Positions 1 through 8,691 of a DNA stretch of 64,000 nt are shown piece by piece. The notes below the pieces were generated by a model. That model saw nothing but the letters and a program-made list of their open reading frames with translations, was not told where the DNA came from and ran no database searches. The position numbers were made by a program, and so were the translations under genes. Source of the DNA: Paraliobacillus quinghaiensis. GTDB lineage: Bacteria; Bacillota; Bacilli; Bacillales; Amphibacillaceae. The stretch is from contig NZ_QJSH01000001.1 in the NCBI RefSeq assembly GCF_003426025.1, positions 186,001-250,000 on the forward strand, in the 5' to 3' direction. Numbering within the stretch: the first letter of the stretch is position 1; every line of letters begins with the position of its first letter.

Positions 1-53
1 AGCCCTAGTTCTGACACATACAAATTGGATTGACCTAATCTGTTTTTCTTCAT
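1..53 (-). CDS. yqkF: Aldo/keto reductase (YqkF-like), N-terminus only
   Basis: The reverse strand opens an ATG at 53 and reads MKKNRLGQSNLYVSELG before running off the window. This is the usual start of an aldo/keto reductase, whose first beta strand precedes the conserved SxLGLG-type turn. An AAGGAAG ribosome site lies about nine bases upstream. In B. subtilis the aldo/keto reductase gene yqkF neighbours nudF, which supports the call. Only 17 codons are visible, so the catalytic Asp/Tyr/Lys/His residues cannot be checked. Confidence 0.72.
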   Translation of the reverse strand, partial: MKKNRLGQSNLYVSELG

Positions 54-166
54 TAATAAATCTTCCTTTCTTATATCCATTTTAAAAAGATTAGCTTACA
101 ATTACAACTAATGGAATTGCTATGTTAAAATAAGTGAATAATAAAACGAGAAGGGAGAATAGATTC

Positions 167-715
167 ATGACAAATAAATTTGAAGAAAAAACGATAGCTA
201 CAACACAGATTTTTAATGGAAAGATTATTAACCTGCAATTAGATGAGGTAACTTTGCCAAATGGGGAAACATCCAAAAGAGAAATAATCAGACATCCTGG
301 TGGTGTAGGTATTATAGCGGTTACTGATGAGAATAAAATTCTTTTTGTTGAACAATACCGTAAACCTTTGGACAAAAGTTTAGTCGAAATTCCCGCTGGT
401 AAATTAGAACCAGATGAAAAACCAGAAGTAACAGCTAAAAGAGAGTTAGAAGAAGAAACGGGATATACAACAGACAAACTGGAATTAGTTACATCATTCT
501 ACACCTCTCCTGGTTTTGCAGATGAACTACTTTATATTTATTACACCGATAAACTAGTACCTATAAAAGAAAAAATGGCTTTAGATGAAGATGAATTTGT
601 TGAGTTAGTTGAACTGACACTTGAAGAAGCAGAAGCATTAATGATTGAGAACAAGATACACGATGCTAAAACTGTATATGCAATTACCTATTTACAACAC
701 CTATTGAAAAAGTGA
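167..715 (+). CDS. nudF: ADP-ribose pyrophosphatase (Nudix)
   Basis: Hydrolyses ADP-ribose to AMP and ribose 5-phosphate in the cytoplasm, a housecleaning role. The 182-residue protein carries a complete Nudix box (G-x5-E-x7-RELEEETG) near residues 80-102. It is preceded by the usual family beta-strand region containing FVEQYRKP. I chose the ATG at 167 rather than the upstream GTG at 134, because AAGGGAG at 151-157 sits nine bases before it. The gene is divergent from the aldo/keto reductase and is followed after nine bases by the EndoQ-like gene, with which it is probably co-transcribed. Confidence 0.93.
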   Translation: MTNKFEEKTIATTQIFNGKIINLQLDEVTLPNGETSKREIIRHPGGVGIIAVTDENKILFVEQYRKPLDKSLVEIPAGKLEPDEKPEVTAKRELEEETGYTTDKLELVTSFYTSPGFADELLYIYYTDKLVPIKEKMALDEDEFVELVELTLEEAEALMIENKIHDAKTVYAITYLQHLLKK

Positions 716-724
716 GGTTTATCC

Positions 725-1897
725 ATGTCATTAAAATCGATTTATGCTGATTTACACATTCATATTGGGAGAGATCAAAATAATCGACCTGTAAAGATAA
801 CTGGAGCAAAATCATTAACACTAACTAATATACTAATTGAAGCCAGTCGGCATAAAGGGATTCAAATGGTGGGGATAATTGATAGTCATGTTCCTGCTGT
901 TCAACAAGAAATTGAAGCATTACTCAAAAATAATCAAGCAATTGAACTAGAAGATGGTGGCATTAAATTTGAGGGTGTTACGTTAATACTAGGCTCTGAA
1001 ATAGAGATCTATGATGCTAACTGTCAAGGACCGGTTCATGTGTTGTGTTTTTTACCAACCTTGGAGAAAATGCAGGATTTCACTTTATGGTTAACCTCTC
1101 GAATGACTAATATTCATTTGAGCTCACAACGTTATTATGGATCTGCGAAGGAACTGCAATATAAAGTTAAAGAATTGGAAGGTTTATTCGTACCAGCACA
1201 TGTATTCACACCGTTTAAAAGTCTATATGGAAAAGGTGTTAAGAAATCCTTGAAAGAGGTTTTTGATCCAGACTTAATTGATGCTATTGAACTTGGTCTT
1301 AGTGCAGACACAAAAATGGCGGATCAAATTGAAGAATTACATCCTTATACATTTTTGACAAATTCAGATGCACATTCTTTAGCAAAGATTGCAAGAGAAT
1401 ATCAAAAAATCGCAGTCAAAGAAGCGAGTTTTAAGGAATTAAATTGGGCGTTACATTGTGTAGAAGATAGAAACGTGATTACAAACTATGGAATGAATCC
1501 ACAACTAGGGAAGTATCACATGACAGTCTGTAGAGAATGTCTCTCATCAAATATAGAAGATTCTGTTTGTCTGGATTGTGGACACACTAAAATTGTAAAA
1601 GGTGTTTCTGATCGGATTACTGAATTATCAGATGTTGATTCAGGTACAAGAAATCGTGCTCCCTATATTCATCAAGTTCCATTAGAATACTTACCTGGTC
1701 TTGGACCAAAAACGTTTGCGAAATTATTAGAAATGTTCGGAACGGAAATGGAAATAATTCACCATGCTACAGGTGCTCAGTTAAATCAAGTGATAGCAGA
1801 ACGTATTACAAATCAAATTTTACAAATGCGTGATGGCTTGCAAACAGTTGAAGCAGGTGGTGGAGGAAAATATGGGCGAGTGAATTCTATTAAGTGA
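725..1897 (+). CDS. yqxK: Endonuclease Q-like PHP-domain protein (YqxK)
   Basis: 390 residues. A PHP phosphoesterase domain starts with the metal motif D9-L-H11-I-H13 and includes a probable ligand at H159 (PAHVFTP) and the NSDAH motif around D215-H217. A zinc finger follows (C269, C272, C282, C285), then a helix-hairpin-helix (LPGLGPKTFAKL, 323-334). This domain order is that of endonuclease Q, known in archaea and some Bacillus species. It nicks DNA 5' of deaminated bases or abasic sites. The function is inferred from the family; the metal and zinc residues visible here all look intact. It lies directly downstream of nudF. Confidence 0.85.
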   Translation: MSLKSIYADLHIHIGRDQNNRPVKITGAKSLTLTNILIEASRHKGIQMVGIIDSHVPAVQQEIEALLKNNQAIELEDGGIKFEGVTLILGSEIEIYDANCQGPVHVLCFLPTLEKMQDFTLWLTSRMTNIHLSSQRYYGSAKELQYKVKELEGLFVPAHVFTPFKSLYGKGVKKSLKEVFDPDLIDAIELGLSADTKMADQIEELHPYTFLTNSDAHSLAKIAREYQKIAVKEASFKELNWALHCVEDRNVITNYGMNPQLGKYHMTVCRECLSSNIEDSVCLDCGHTKIVKGVSDRITELSDVDSGTRNRAPYIHQVPLEYLPGLGPKTFAKLLEMFGTEMEIIHHATGAQLNQVIAERITNQILQMRDGLQTVEAGGGGKYGRVNSIK

Positions 1898-1909
1898 TTG
1901 GAATAGTTG

Positions 1910-1938
1910 GTCTATTTTTTAAGATATTCTCATAGATT
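1910..1938 (+). promoter_or_regulatory. Candidate sigma-E promoter of spoIIM
   Basis: GTCTATT, 14 bases, then CATAGATT. The -10 matches the sigma-E consensus CATACAHT at 7 of 8 positions and the -35 matches KMATATT at 5 of 7. spoIIM is sigma-E dependent in B. subtilis. The predicted leader would be about 125 nt, which is long. Confidence 0.4.
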
Positions 1939-1952
1939 TTTACTATAAGTGT

Positions 1953-2037
1953 ATGTTTCAAAAGTCAGCAAAAAAGATGCAAGAGAACAAACCAACAAGG
2001 AGATGTGAAACTTATCATCTATTGACTTTTTGAACAT
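1953..2037 (+). repeat. Spaced inverted repeat in the spoIIM leader
   Basis: ATGTTTCAAAAGTCA (1953-1967) and TGACTTTTTGAACAT (2023-2037) are complementary at 13 of 15 positions and are separated by 55 bases. Inside lies AGATG...CATCT (2000-2020) and an SD-like AAGGAG. No T-run follows, so it is not a terminator. Function unknown. Confidence 0.5.
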
Positions 2038-2071
2038 CCTTTTAAGCAGTAAGAATGAACGGAGGATATCT

Positions 2072-2710
2072 ATGCACCATAACACTAATGTATTTCTTAA
2101 CCACTTAATAAAATATCGACTTATTTACTTCTTTATGATCGTATTATTTTTAGTAGGTATAATTTTTGGAGCAATCATTGTTAATAGCATGACGTTTATA
2201 CAGAAAACAGATTTATTTTTCTATTTAGATCAATTTATGAATCGTTTACTAGAAGGACCGATTGTTGATAATCAGGATATGTTTAAAACAACTTTCTTAT
2301 ATCATCTACAATATTTAGGATTATTTTTTATTTTAGGTTTATCTGTAATAGGACTGCCAATTATATGGATATTGATGTTTGTCAAAGGAGTAGTTGTTGG
2401 ATTTTCAGTAGGTTTTTTTGTCAATCAACTTGGTTGGAAGGGCTTTGTCTTTGCTGCAGCTTCCATAGCACCACAAAATATATTCATTATTCCAGTCTAT
2501 CTTTTAGCAAGTAGTATTGCCATGATATTTTCTCTAGCTTTATTACAAAAAATCTTTTCAAGAAAGATACAGCAACCTACAGCACAGCCATTCTTACAAT
2601 ATGTAGTTGTATTCTTACTGTTTGTTTGTGTAGCTGCAGTGGCAGCAATAGTAGAAACATTCATATCTAATCAAGCAATGGAATTAGTAATCTCCTGGAT
2701 GTATAATTAA
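2072..2710 (+). CDS. spoIIM: Stage II sporulation protein M
   Basis: SpoIIM is a mother-cell membrane protein. With SpoIID and SpoIIP it forms the DMP machine that thins septal peptidoglycan and drives engulfment; SpoIIM anchors the complex. The 212-residue product is highly hydrophobic, with about five membrane segments, and has the family's typical length. The start is ATG 2072, because GGAGG at 2061-2065 lies six bases upstream; an in-frame upstream codon at 2030 lacks such a site. Its position before fur is the same as in B. subtilis. A sigma-E-like promoter lies upstream. Confidence 0.93.
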   Translation: MHHNTNVFLNHLIKYRLIYFFMIVLFLVGIIFGAIIVNSMTFIQKTDLFFYLDQFMNRLLEGPIVDNQDMFKTTFLYHLQYLGLFFILGLSVIGLPIIWILMFVKGVVVGFSVGFFVNQLGWKGFVFAAASIAPQNIFIIPVYLLASSIAMIFSLALLQKIFSRKIQQPTAQPFLQYVVVFLLFVCVAAVAAIVETFISNQAMELVISWMYN

Positions 2711-2724
2711 TAATCAGTTTAAAA

Positions 2725-2744
2725 TAATAATGATTATCATTAAT
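2725..2744 (+). promoter_or_regulatory. Fur box upstream of fur
   Basis: TAATAATGATTATCA (2725-2739) matches the 7-1-7 Fur operator TGATAATNATTATCA at 13 of 14 defined positions. The 19-bp classical box matches at 16 of 19. The right half reads ATTATCA (Fur type), not ATTATAA (PerR type). It ends about 20 bp before the -35 element of fur, which suggests iron-dependent autoregulation. Confidence 0.75.
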
Positions 2745-2762
2745 AATTTATAATAATTTTAA

Positions 2763-2791
2763 TTGACACGATTTGTATGTCTGCTTATAAT
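2763..2791 (+). promoter_or_regulatory. Sigma-A promoter of fur
   Basis: Consensus TTGACA (2763-2768), a 17-base spacer and consensus TATAAT (2786-2791). Transcription would begin near 2798, just before the ribosome site AGGGAGG (2802-2808) and the ATG at 2817. Confidence 0.85.
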
Positions 2792-2816
2792 TGAGAATGT
2801 AAGGGAGGTTTCAGAT

Positions 2817-3275
2817 ATGGAACATCGAATTGATCGGATAAAGAAACATTTACATGCTCAAAGTTATAAACTTACACCACAACGTGAAGCTACTGTACGT
2901 GTGTTACTAGAGCGGGAAGAAGATCATTTAAGTGCAGAAGATGTATATCTATTAGTTAAAGAAAAAGCTCCTGAGATTGGACTTGCAACAGTATACCGTA
3001 CGTTAGAATTGCTATCTGAACTTAAAATTGTAGATAAAATAAATTTTGGTGATGGTGTATCTAGATATGATTTACGTAAAGAAGGTGCAGCTCATTTCCA
3101 TCATCATCTAGTCTGTACTGAATGTGGTGCAGTTGAAGAGATTACTGATGACTTACTAGAGGACGTTGAGAAAATCGTTGAAACTGATTGGAATTTTAAA
3201 GTAAAAGACCATAGATTAACATTTCATGGAGTATGTAAAAAGTGTCAGGACCAAGAATTAAAAGTATCTTCTTAA
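2817..3275 (+). CDS. fur: Ferric uptake regulator
   Basis: Iron-responsive repressor of 152 residues. The N-terminal winged helix spans about residues 1-85. The C-terminal dimerisation domain carries the histidine cluster AHFHHH (92-97) and two CxxC pairs (C100/C103 and C140/C143) that form the structural zinc site. The histidine cluster, CTECG motif and position before xerD match Fur rather than PerR or Zur. The ATG at 2817 is preceded by AGGGAGG; a longer frame from 2763 would begin inside the promoter. A Fur box upstream suggests autoregulation. Confidence 0.93.
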   Translation: MEHRIDRIKKHLHAQSYKLTPQREATVRVLLEREEDHLSAEDVYLLVKEKAPEIGLATVYRTLELLSELKIVDKINFGDGVSRYDLRKEGAAHFHHHLVCTECGAVEEITDDLLEDVEKIVETDWNFKVKDHRLTFHGVCKKCQDQELKVSS

Positions 3276-3282
3276 TAAACAG

Positions 3283-3306
3283 CCTTTTAACGTTGAAAGG
3301 TTTTTT
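3283..3306 (+). terminator. Terminator of fur
   Basis: CCTTT...AAAGG hairpin immediately followed by six T residues, just after the fur stop codon. Confidence 0.75.
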
Positions 3307-3437
3307 ATTTTATTTACTTTTTCAGCTATAATTTTTATATTTAAACTGAAAAAGTGTATATAATAACTTCTTTTTGGCATATCTTGTAGGGAGCACGTTT
3401 TATTGTGTGAAACTGAAATTAGTAAGGAGATATGCCA

Positions 3438-3656
3438 ATGAAACTACTAGTGAATTATATAAAAGATACCATTAAACTCTTAGTACTTTTTGTAGTTTGC
3501 ACTTCATTATTCTATTTTGGTTTACAAGCGATGCATGATGAATACCAGGACTACCATAGGTATGACCCACCAGAAGGAAAAGCAATTAAAGTAATTCAAC
3601 AAGATCAACAGCCATTAATTGATAGGTTATCGATCTTTTTTCGACTAGGAGAATAG
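3438..3656 (+). CDS. yqzK: Small membrane protein YqzK (DUF4227)
   Basis: 72-residue protein with one membrane segment (about residues 10-28) followed by a polar tail containing [15 protein letters not shown], the signature stretch of the DUF4227/YqzK family. In B. subtilis yqzK likewise lies between fur and xerD. ATG 3438 is preferred over the in-frame ATG at 3432, because AAGGAG at 3424-3429 is eight bases from the former and two from the latter. It lies two bases before xerD and so is probably co-transcribed with it. Function unknown. Confidence 0.85.
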   Translation: MKLLVNYIKDTIKLLVLFVVCTSLFYFGLQAMHDEYQDYHRYDPPEGKAIKVIQQDQQPLIDRLSIFFRLGE

Positions 3657-3658
3657 AA

Positions 3659-4546
3659 ATGCAAGATACAATACAGGATTTTTATCATTATCTTCAGATA
3701 GAAAGAGGCCTATCTGAGAATACACTTCAATCTTATCGAAGAGATATCAAGCAATACCACGCTTTTTTAGTATCTACGTACGAGATAAGAGATTGGAGCC
3801 AGGTTGAACGAAGCCATATTACAAATTATCTTTATAACTTAAATGACCATGATCGTTCACAAGCAACCATTGCGCGTGGCTTGTCATCTATTCGTCTTTT
3901 TCATCAATTTATGATTCAGGAAAACCAGTTATCAAATGATGCAAGTTTACATATTGAAACACCAAAGAAAGACCGTAAATTACCTAAGATTCTATCCGCA
4001 GAAGAAGTGGATAAGCTGTTGAACATGCCTACAACCGATCCACTTAAAACCCGAAATAAGGCGATGTTAGAAACACTGTACGCAACTGGTCTAAGGGTAT
4101 CAGAACTGATTCAACTTAAAGTTAGTGACTTACATTTAATGATGGGGTTTGTTCGTTGTCTAGGAAAAGGCGGCAAAGAACGAATTGTTCCGTTAGGAGA
4201 TATTGCAAAAGAGGCAATAGAAGTGTATCTATCAAATAGTAGAGATAGTTTAATAAAAAATAAAAATGTTGAACAATTATTTGTAAATCATCATGGCAAT
4301 AAATTATCAAGACAAGGATTTTGGAAGATTTTAAAAGGAATTGCCCGTGATGCACAAATAAAAAAAGATATAACACCACATACATTACGTCATTCGTTTG
4401 CGACTCATTTGCTTGAAAATGGTGCTGACTTAAGGGCTGTTCAGGAAATGCTTGGTCATGTTGATATTTCAACAACACAAATTTACACACATGTAACAAA
4501 AGCAAGGTTAAAGGATATTTATACTAGTCATCATCCAAGAGCATAA
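3659..4546 (+). CDS. xerD: Site-specific tyrosine recombinase XerD
   Basis: With XerC/CodV, resolves chromosome dimers at dif. 295 residues: an N-terminal SAM-like core-binding domain (1-85) and a catalytic domain. The catalytic set is complete: R146, K170, H241, R244, H267 and the nucleophile Y276, close to the E. coli XerD spacing. The ribosome site AGGAG lies at 3647-3651. It follows yqzK directly. In B. subtilis the next genes are drm and pupG, but here xerD ends at a terminator and dacF follows. Confidence 0.95.
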   Translation: MQDTIQDFYHYLQIERGLSENTLQSYRRDIKQYHAFLVSTYEIRDWSQVERSHITNYLYNLNDHDRSQATIARGLSSIRLFHQFMIQENQLSNDASLHIETPKKDRKLPKILSAEEVDKLLNMPTTDPLKTRNKAMLETLYATGLRVSELIQLKVSDLHLMMGFVRCLGKGGKERIVPLGDIAKEAIEVYLSNSRDSLIKNKNVEQLFVNHHGNKLSRQGFWKILKGIARDAQIKKDITPHTLRHSFATHLLENGADLRAVQEMLGHVDISTTQIYTHVTKARLKDIYTSHHPRA

Positions 4547-4577
4547 ATGTTTTAAAATAATTCTAAAAGACAGAAAG

Positions 4578-4607
4578 CACTCAAATTTAAAATTGAGTGT
4601 TTTTTTG
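4578..4607 (+). terminator. Terminator of xerD
   Basis: CACTCAA / TTGAGTG hairpin followed by eight T residues. Confidence 0.82.
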
Positions 4608-4665
4608 TTATAAAAATAATGTTTTATGGAAAAAATATGAACATTACGTATTTGGAGGGTTAAAC

Positions 4666-5829
4666 ATGATGAGAAAAACAGTTATACTTTTTACGGTTTT
4701 ACTACTACTATTTCAATTACAACCGGTAGCGGCAGAGGAAGCATCAAATGATTTAGCGTTAGCTGAAGCAGCAAGTTCAGCTATTTTGATTGAACGAGAT
4801 ACTGGAGAAATTTTATATGAAAAAAATGCACATGAACAACTACCACCAGCCAGTATGACCAAAATGATGACCCTCATTTTAATAATGGAGGCCATAGATG
4901 ATCAAAAAATAACGCTAGATGAAACAGTTAGAGTCAGTGAACATGCAGCATCTATGGGAGGATCCCAAATTTTCCTCGAAGCAGGGGAAGAAATGAGTGT
5001 AGAAGATCTACTAAAAGGTGTAGCAATAGCTTCTGGAAATGATGCAAGTGTTGCTTTAGCAGAGCGCATTGCAGGTAGTGAAGCTGCGTTTGTTACAATG
5101 ATGAATAAAAAAGCAAAAGATTTAGGGCTTGAGAATACGAGGTTTCAAAATCCAACAGGCTTACCAGCGCCAGAACACTTTTCAACGGGGTACGATATGG
5201 CGATAATTGCAAAGGATTTATTAAAGCATGAGGAAATTACAAAATATACAAGTTTATATGAAGATTATCTACGAAAAGGGACAGAAGATGAGTTTTGGTT
5301 AGTAAACACGAACAAGTTAGTCAAATTTTACGATGGTGTAGATGGATTGAAAACAGGTTATACATCTGAAGCAAAATATTGTCTAGCAGCTACTGCGAAA
5401 AAAGATAATATGCGTGTTATTGCTGTTGCAATGGGAGCAGAATCACCAAAGAAAAGAAATCAAGCAGTAACGCAGATGTTAGATTATGCTTTTTCCCAAT
5501 ATGAAACAGACTTGCTTTATGAACGAAATCAACCTGTTACAAAGATTTCTATGATTAAAGCAGATAAAGACCAAGTAGATGTAGTAACTGAAGATACAGT
5601 TTCGATATTACTTAAAAAAGGACAAAAAAAATCTGGTATTGAAACAAGTATAAAAATTAATCAAGATCTGCAATTACCATTAGATAAAGGAAGTAAAGTT
5701 GGATTATTGGAAGTTAGAAAAGATGGAGAAATACTATCTGAAACAGCGTTACTTATTGATGAACCATTAAAACAAGCCGGAATTTGGAAGCTATTTAAGC
5801 ATTCGTTGAAAGAATTGGTGAAAAAATAA
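4666..5829 (+). CDS. dacF: Sporulation D-Ala-D-Ala carboxypeptidase DacF
   Basis: Penicillin-binding protein that trims D-alanine from peptidoglycan stem peptides; in B. subtilis it acts from the forespore on cortex cross-linking. 387 residues with a signal peptide (1-23), the active-site SMTK (S63-K66), the SGN motif (IASGNDAS), the KTG box (GLKTGYT) and a C-terminal PBP5-type beta domain. GGAGGG at 4654-4659 sets ATG 4666. It precedes spoIIA as in B. subtilis, where read-through gives a late dacF-spoIIA transcript. No terminator separates the two here, so this is plausible. Confidence 0.93.
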   Translation: MMRKTVILFTVLLLLFQLQPVAAEEASNDLALAEAASSAILIERDTGEILYEKNAHEQLPPASMTKMMTLILIMEAIDDQKITLDETVRVSEHAASMGGSQIFLEAGEEMSVEDLLKGVAIASGNDASVALAERIAGSEAAFVTMMNKKAKDLGLENTRFQNPTGLPAPEHFSTGYDMAIIAKDLLKHEEITKYTSLYEDYLRKGTEDEFWLVNTNKLVKFYDGVDGLKTGYTSEAKYCLAATAKKDNMRVIAVAMGAESPKKRNQAVTQMLDYAFSQYETDLLYERNQPVTKISMIKADKDQVDVVTEDTVSILLKKGQKKSGIETSIKINQDLQLPLDKGSKVGLLEVRKDGEILSETALLIDEPLKQAGIWKLFKHSLKELVKK

Positions 5830-5874
5830 GAATTTTTAAAAGTTATCGCGAAGAATGACTTGTTTTGTCAGGTT

Positions 5875-5902
5875 GCAGGAATTTATGATCATTTAAACGA
5901 AA
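5875..5902 (+). promoter_or_regulatory. Sigma-H promoter of the spoIIA operon
   Basis: GCAGGAATT fully matches the sigma-H -35 RNAGGAWWW. After 12 bases AACGAAA matches the -10 RNNGAAT at 6 of 7. spoIIA is transcribed by sigma-H with Spo0A in B. subtilis. A weak 0A-box-like TCGCGAA (5 of 7) lies upstream at 5846-5852. Confidence 0.7.
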
Positions 5903-5938
5903 AGTGTTAGGGACAAAGGAAAAAGAGGAGGAGAAATA

Positions 5939-6292
5939 GTGAGCTTGCTAGTAGATTGGAATACAAAAGAAAAAGTTTTATTAGTTAGAATGTCTGGTGA
6001 GCTAGATCACCATGAAGCAGAAATGTTTAAGAATGAATGGAAAACTAAAATTAATGAAAAACAAGTTAAGCATGTCATTCTAAATTTAGAACAATTAACA
6101 TTCATGGATAGTTCTGGTTTAGGTGTTATTTTGGGGAGATATAAAGAAGTAAAACAATTAGGTGGAGAAATGGTAGTGTGTTCTATTTCACCAGCGGTTA
6201 AGCGTCTATTTGAGCTATCCGGTTTATTTAAAATAATTCGTTTTGAAGAGAATGAGGCATTTGCATTGCAGAGCTTAGGGGTGGCATCATGA
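5939..6292 (+). CDS. spoIIAA: Anti-anti-sigma-F factor SpoIIAA
   Basis: STAS-domain protein of 117 residues that releases sigma-F by binding SpoIIAB. The phosphorylation motif is visible as [13 protein letters not shown], with S58 at the position phosphorylated in B. subtilis. GTG start with GAGGAGGA at 5926-5933. It overlaps spoIIAB by four bases (ATGA), the usual coupling in this operon. The phosphatase SpoIIE that reactivates it is not in the window. Confidence 0.97.
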   Translation: MSLLVDWNTKEKVLLVRMSGELDHHEAEMFKNEWKTKINEKQVKHVILNLEQLTFMDSSGLGVILGRYKEVKQLGGEMVVCSISPAVKRLFELSGLFKIIRFEENEAFALQSLGVAS

Positions 6293-6729
6293 ACAATACG
6301 ATGCGTCTCTCGTTTTCCAGCATTAGTGCCAATGAATCATTTGCACGTGTAACTATAGCTTCGTTTGTATCTCAAATTGATCCGACAATGGATGAATTGA
6401 CTGAATTAAAAACCGTTGTTTCTGAAGCTGTAACAAACGCAATTATACACGGCTATTCAAATGAATCTAATGAAATGATTTACATGGAATGCTCAATTGA
6501 TAATAACAAAGTAGAGTTAATAATCGAAGATACAGGTATAGGAATAGAGAATATAGATGAAGCTACTCAGCCATTATTCACTTCTAAACCAGAATTGGAA
6601 CGTTCTGGTATGGGTTTTACTATCATGGAAAACTTTATGGATAAAGTTGAAGTGGAATCAAGACTTGGTCAAGGAACCAAAATCAAATTGGTCAAGCATT
6701 TCAATAAAAGTCGCACCTTATGTAATTAA
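6289..6729 (+). CDS. spoIIAB: Anti-sigma-F factor / kinase SpoIIAB
   Basis: GHKL-fold serine kinase of 146 residues. It holds sigma-F inactive and phosphorylates SpoIIAA. The N box ([12 protein letters not shown]) and G1 box (DTGIGI) of the ATP lid are intact, and the G2-like segment SGMGFTIM follows. Start ATG overlaps the spoIIAA stop; sigF begins 15 bases after its end. Length and order match the B. subtilis operon. Confidence 0.97.
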   Translation: MNNTMRLSFSSISANESFARVTIASFVSQIDPTMDELTELKTVVSEAVTNAIIHGYSNESNEMIYMECSIDNNKVELIIEDTGIGIENIDEATQPLFTSKPELERSGMGFTIMENFMDKVEVESRLGQGTKIKLVKHFNKSRTLCN

Positions 6730-6744
6730 GGGGATGACATAGAA

Positions 6745-7494
6745 ATGGAATTAAATAAAACTCAAAATGTTAAACAGTTGCGTGATGAAGAGGTAAAAAA
6801 ATATCTTCGTCAAAGCCAAGCAGGAGACCAATACGCTAAAGATATATTAGTTGAACGAAATGTACGATTGGTATGGTCTGTAGTTCAAAGGTTTATGAAC
6901 CGTGGATATGATCCCGATGATTTGTTTCAAATAGGTTGTATTGGCCTGTTAAAATCAATTGATAAATTTGATCTATCATATGATGTTAAATTTTCAACTT
7001 ATGCAGTTCCTATGATTATTGGTGAAATACAACGCTTTATTAGAGATGATGGTAGTGTAAAAGTGAGTCGTTCATTAAAGGAAACCGGAAACAAAATAAG
7101 ACGAAAAAAAGATGAATTAACCAAATCTTTTGGGAGATCACCAACAATTTCTGAAATTGCAGATGCGCTAGATATATCAACAGAAGATGTTGTGCATGCA
7201 CAAGAGGCTGCAAGAATACCGCATTCTATTCATGAAACAGTTTATGAAAATGATGGAGACCCTATTACCTTGCTTGATCAGATGTCCGATCAAGATACAA
7301 AGTGGTTTGATAAAATTGCATTACAAGAAGTAATTTGTGAACTTGATGAACGAGAGCGTTTAATTGTTTATTTACGCTATTATCAAGATCGAACACAATC
7401 AGAAGTGGCTGAAAGGCTAGGTATTTCCCAAGTCCAAGTATCACGTTTAGAAAAAAAGATATTAGAATGGTTAAAAGATCAAATCGGCATTTAA
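6745..7494 (+). CDS. sigF: RNA polymerase sigma-F factor
   Basis: First forespore-specific sigma factor, 249 residues. Region 2 contains NVRLVWSVVQRFMNRGYDPDDLFQIG-type sequence, with the core-binding and -10 recognition helices. Region 3 follows, and region 4 has the helix-turn-helix QSEVAERLGISQVQVSRLEKK that reads the -35. It is the third gene of spoIIA and ends at a strong terminator, so spoVA is transcribed separately. Confidence 0.97.
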   Translation: MELNKTQNVKQLRDEEVKKYLRQSQAGDQYAKDILVERNVRLVWSVVQRFMNRGYDPDDLFQIGCIGLLKSIDKFDLSYDVKFSTYAVPMIIGEIQRFIRDDGSVKVSRSLKETGNKIRRKKDELTKSFGRSPTISEIADALDISTEDVVHAQEAARIPHSIHETVYENDGDPITLLDQMSDQDTKWFDKIALQEVICELDERERLIVYLRYYQDRTQSEVAERLGISQVQVSRLEKKILEWLKDQIGI

Positions 7495-7518
7495 AGCCTA
7501 TAGATTCAGAGTTGATAA

Positions 7519-7547
7519 AAAAAGCGCCTTAATAGGGCGCTTTTTTT
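7519..7547 (+). terminator. Terminator of the spoIIA operon
   Basis: AAAGCGCC / GGGCGCTTT hairpin followed by seven T residues. Confidence 0.92.
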
Positions 7548-7567
7548 ATGTGCAAACTAAATCAAAT

Positions 7568-7597
7568 GCATGAATTATACGTTTTTGTTCCATACTA
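7568..7597 (+). promoter_or_regulatory. Sigma-G promoter of the spoVA operon
   Basis: GCATG, 18 bases, CATACTA. Both elements and the spacing fit the sigma-G pattern GHATR-N18-CATNMTA. spoVA is a sigma-G operon in B. subtilis. The ribosome site of spoVAA lies 15 bases downstream. Confidence 0.68.
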
Positions 7598-7624
7598 AAT
7601 CCGAAGCTTTTAGGAGGGTGCGTT

Positions 7625-8239
7625 ATGGATACAATTGTATATTTACGTATGAAAAAAAACATTAATATTGAATCAGAAGTAAATATAAAGCTAGAAGATA
7701 TTTCCTACATATCCGGAGAACCTTCTCTTGTGTCCAATCTGAAGTCAATCACAATACACAAACCGTCTAAACAAGATCAGCAAATTTTTGTGATTGAGGC
7801 ATTTTCAGTAATTCAAAAATTGCAACAACTTTTACCACACGTTAATTTTCAACTTTTAGGCCCAAACCAAACACTTATACATATCATTAAAAAGAACAAA
7901 AAAGCTAAAATTCCATTTGTATTAGTCATTTGGATATTGCTATTTGTTGGTTCTGCTATGACAATTATGAATTTTCATTTTGATGTTAGTATGCAGGCAG
8001 TGCAGCAACGTTTACATTATTTATTTACTGGAGAAGAGCAAAAACGACCACTATGGATGCAAATCCCATATTCCATTGGACTCGGTTTAGGGATGATTTT
8101 ATTTTTTAATCATCTTTTTAAGAAAAAGTTTAATGAAGAACCTAGCCCTTTGGAAATAGAAATGTTTAAATACCAACAAAATATTGATCAATATGTTAAT
8201 CATTATGAAAATAATTTGAATAACCCAGATGATAAATAA
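7625..8239 (+). CDS. spoVAA: Stage V sporulation protein AA
   Basis: First protein of the forespore SpoVA system for dipicolinic acid movement across the inner spore membrane. 204 residues: a soluble N-terminal region (about 1-90) beginning VYLRMKKNI, then two membrane segments (about 98-116 and 144-163) and a short acidic tail. AGGAGG at 7612-7617 fixes ATG 7625. It overlaps spoVAB by 11 bases. Confidence 0.92.
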   Translation: MDTIVYLRMKKNINIESEVNIKLEDISYISGEPSLVSNLKSITIHKPSKQDQQIFVIEAFSVIQKLQQLLPHVNFQLLGPNQTLIHIIKKNKKAKIPFVLVIWILLFVGSAMTIMNFHFDVSMQAVQQRLHYLFTGEEQKRPLWMQIPYSIGLGLGMILFFNHLFKKKFNEEPSPLEIEMFKYQQNIDQYVNHYENNLNNPDDK

Positions 8240-8648
8240 TCTTATTGATAGCTTTATCGGGTTTGCGTCGGGTTTATTTGTTGGTACAGGCTTTGTAGCA
8301 TTTCTTACAGTATTGGGTATTATTCCACGATTAGTACAATTAACTAAAACGGATTCCTACCTTCAAGTTTATGAGATAGCTGTTATTGTTGGTGTGTTAT
8401 TTGGGACGTATCTATCATTCAGTTCTTATTCTTTTCAATTAATCACGATAATTGTTGTAGTTTGGGGCTTATTCCATGGTGTTTTTATAGGAATGTTGGC
8501 AGCGGCTTTAACGGAAGTGCTGAATGTATTTCCCATTTTAGCAAAGAGAATTAGAGTTGATCATCAAATCATCTGGTTAATGATGGCAATTGTGTTCGGA
8601 AAAATACTTGGGTCATTATTTCAATGGATAATATTAATTCCAAAATAG
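8229..8648 (+). CDS. spoVAB: Stage V sporulation protein AB
   Basis: 139-residue integral membrane protein with about four hydrophobic helices, the normal size for SpoVAB. ATG 8229 lies inside the end of spoVAA. In B. subtilis spoVAC, spoVAD and spoVAEB follow; here the next gene is spoVAEA, 43 bases on. The operon therefore lacks its central three genes. Confidence 0.9.
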   Translation: MINNLIDSFIGFASGLFVGTGFVAFLTVLGIIPRLVQLTKTDSYLQVYEIAVIVGVLFGTYLSFSSYSFQLITIIVVVWGLFHGVFIGMLAAALTEVLNVFPILAKRIRVDHQIIWLMMAIVFGKILGSLFQWIILIPK

Positions 8649-8691
8649 GTGAAACATATTAAATACAAGGGATGATTGAGATGAAGTTTCT

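Noticed and set aside
6557-6742. 61-codon frame inside spoIIAB
   Set aside because: It is an out-of-frame shadow of the conserved SpoIIAB C-terminus with no ribosome site.
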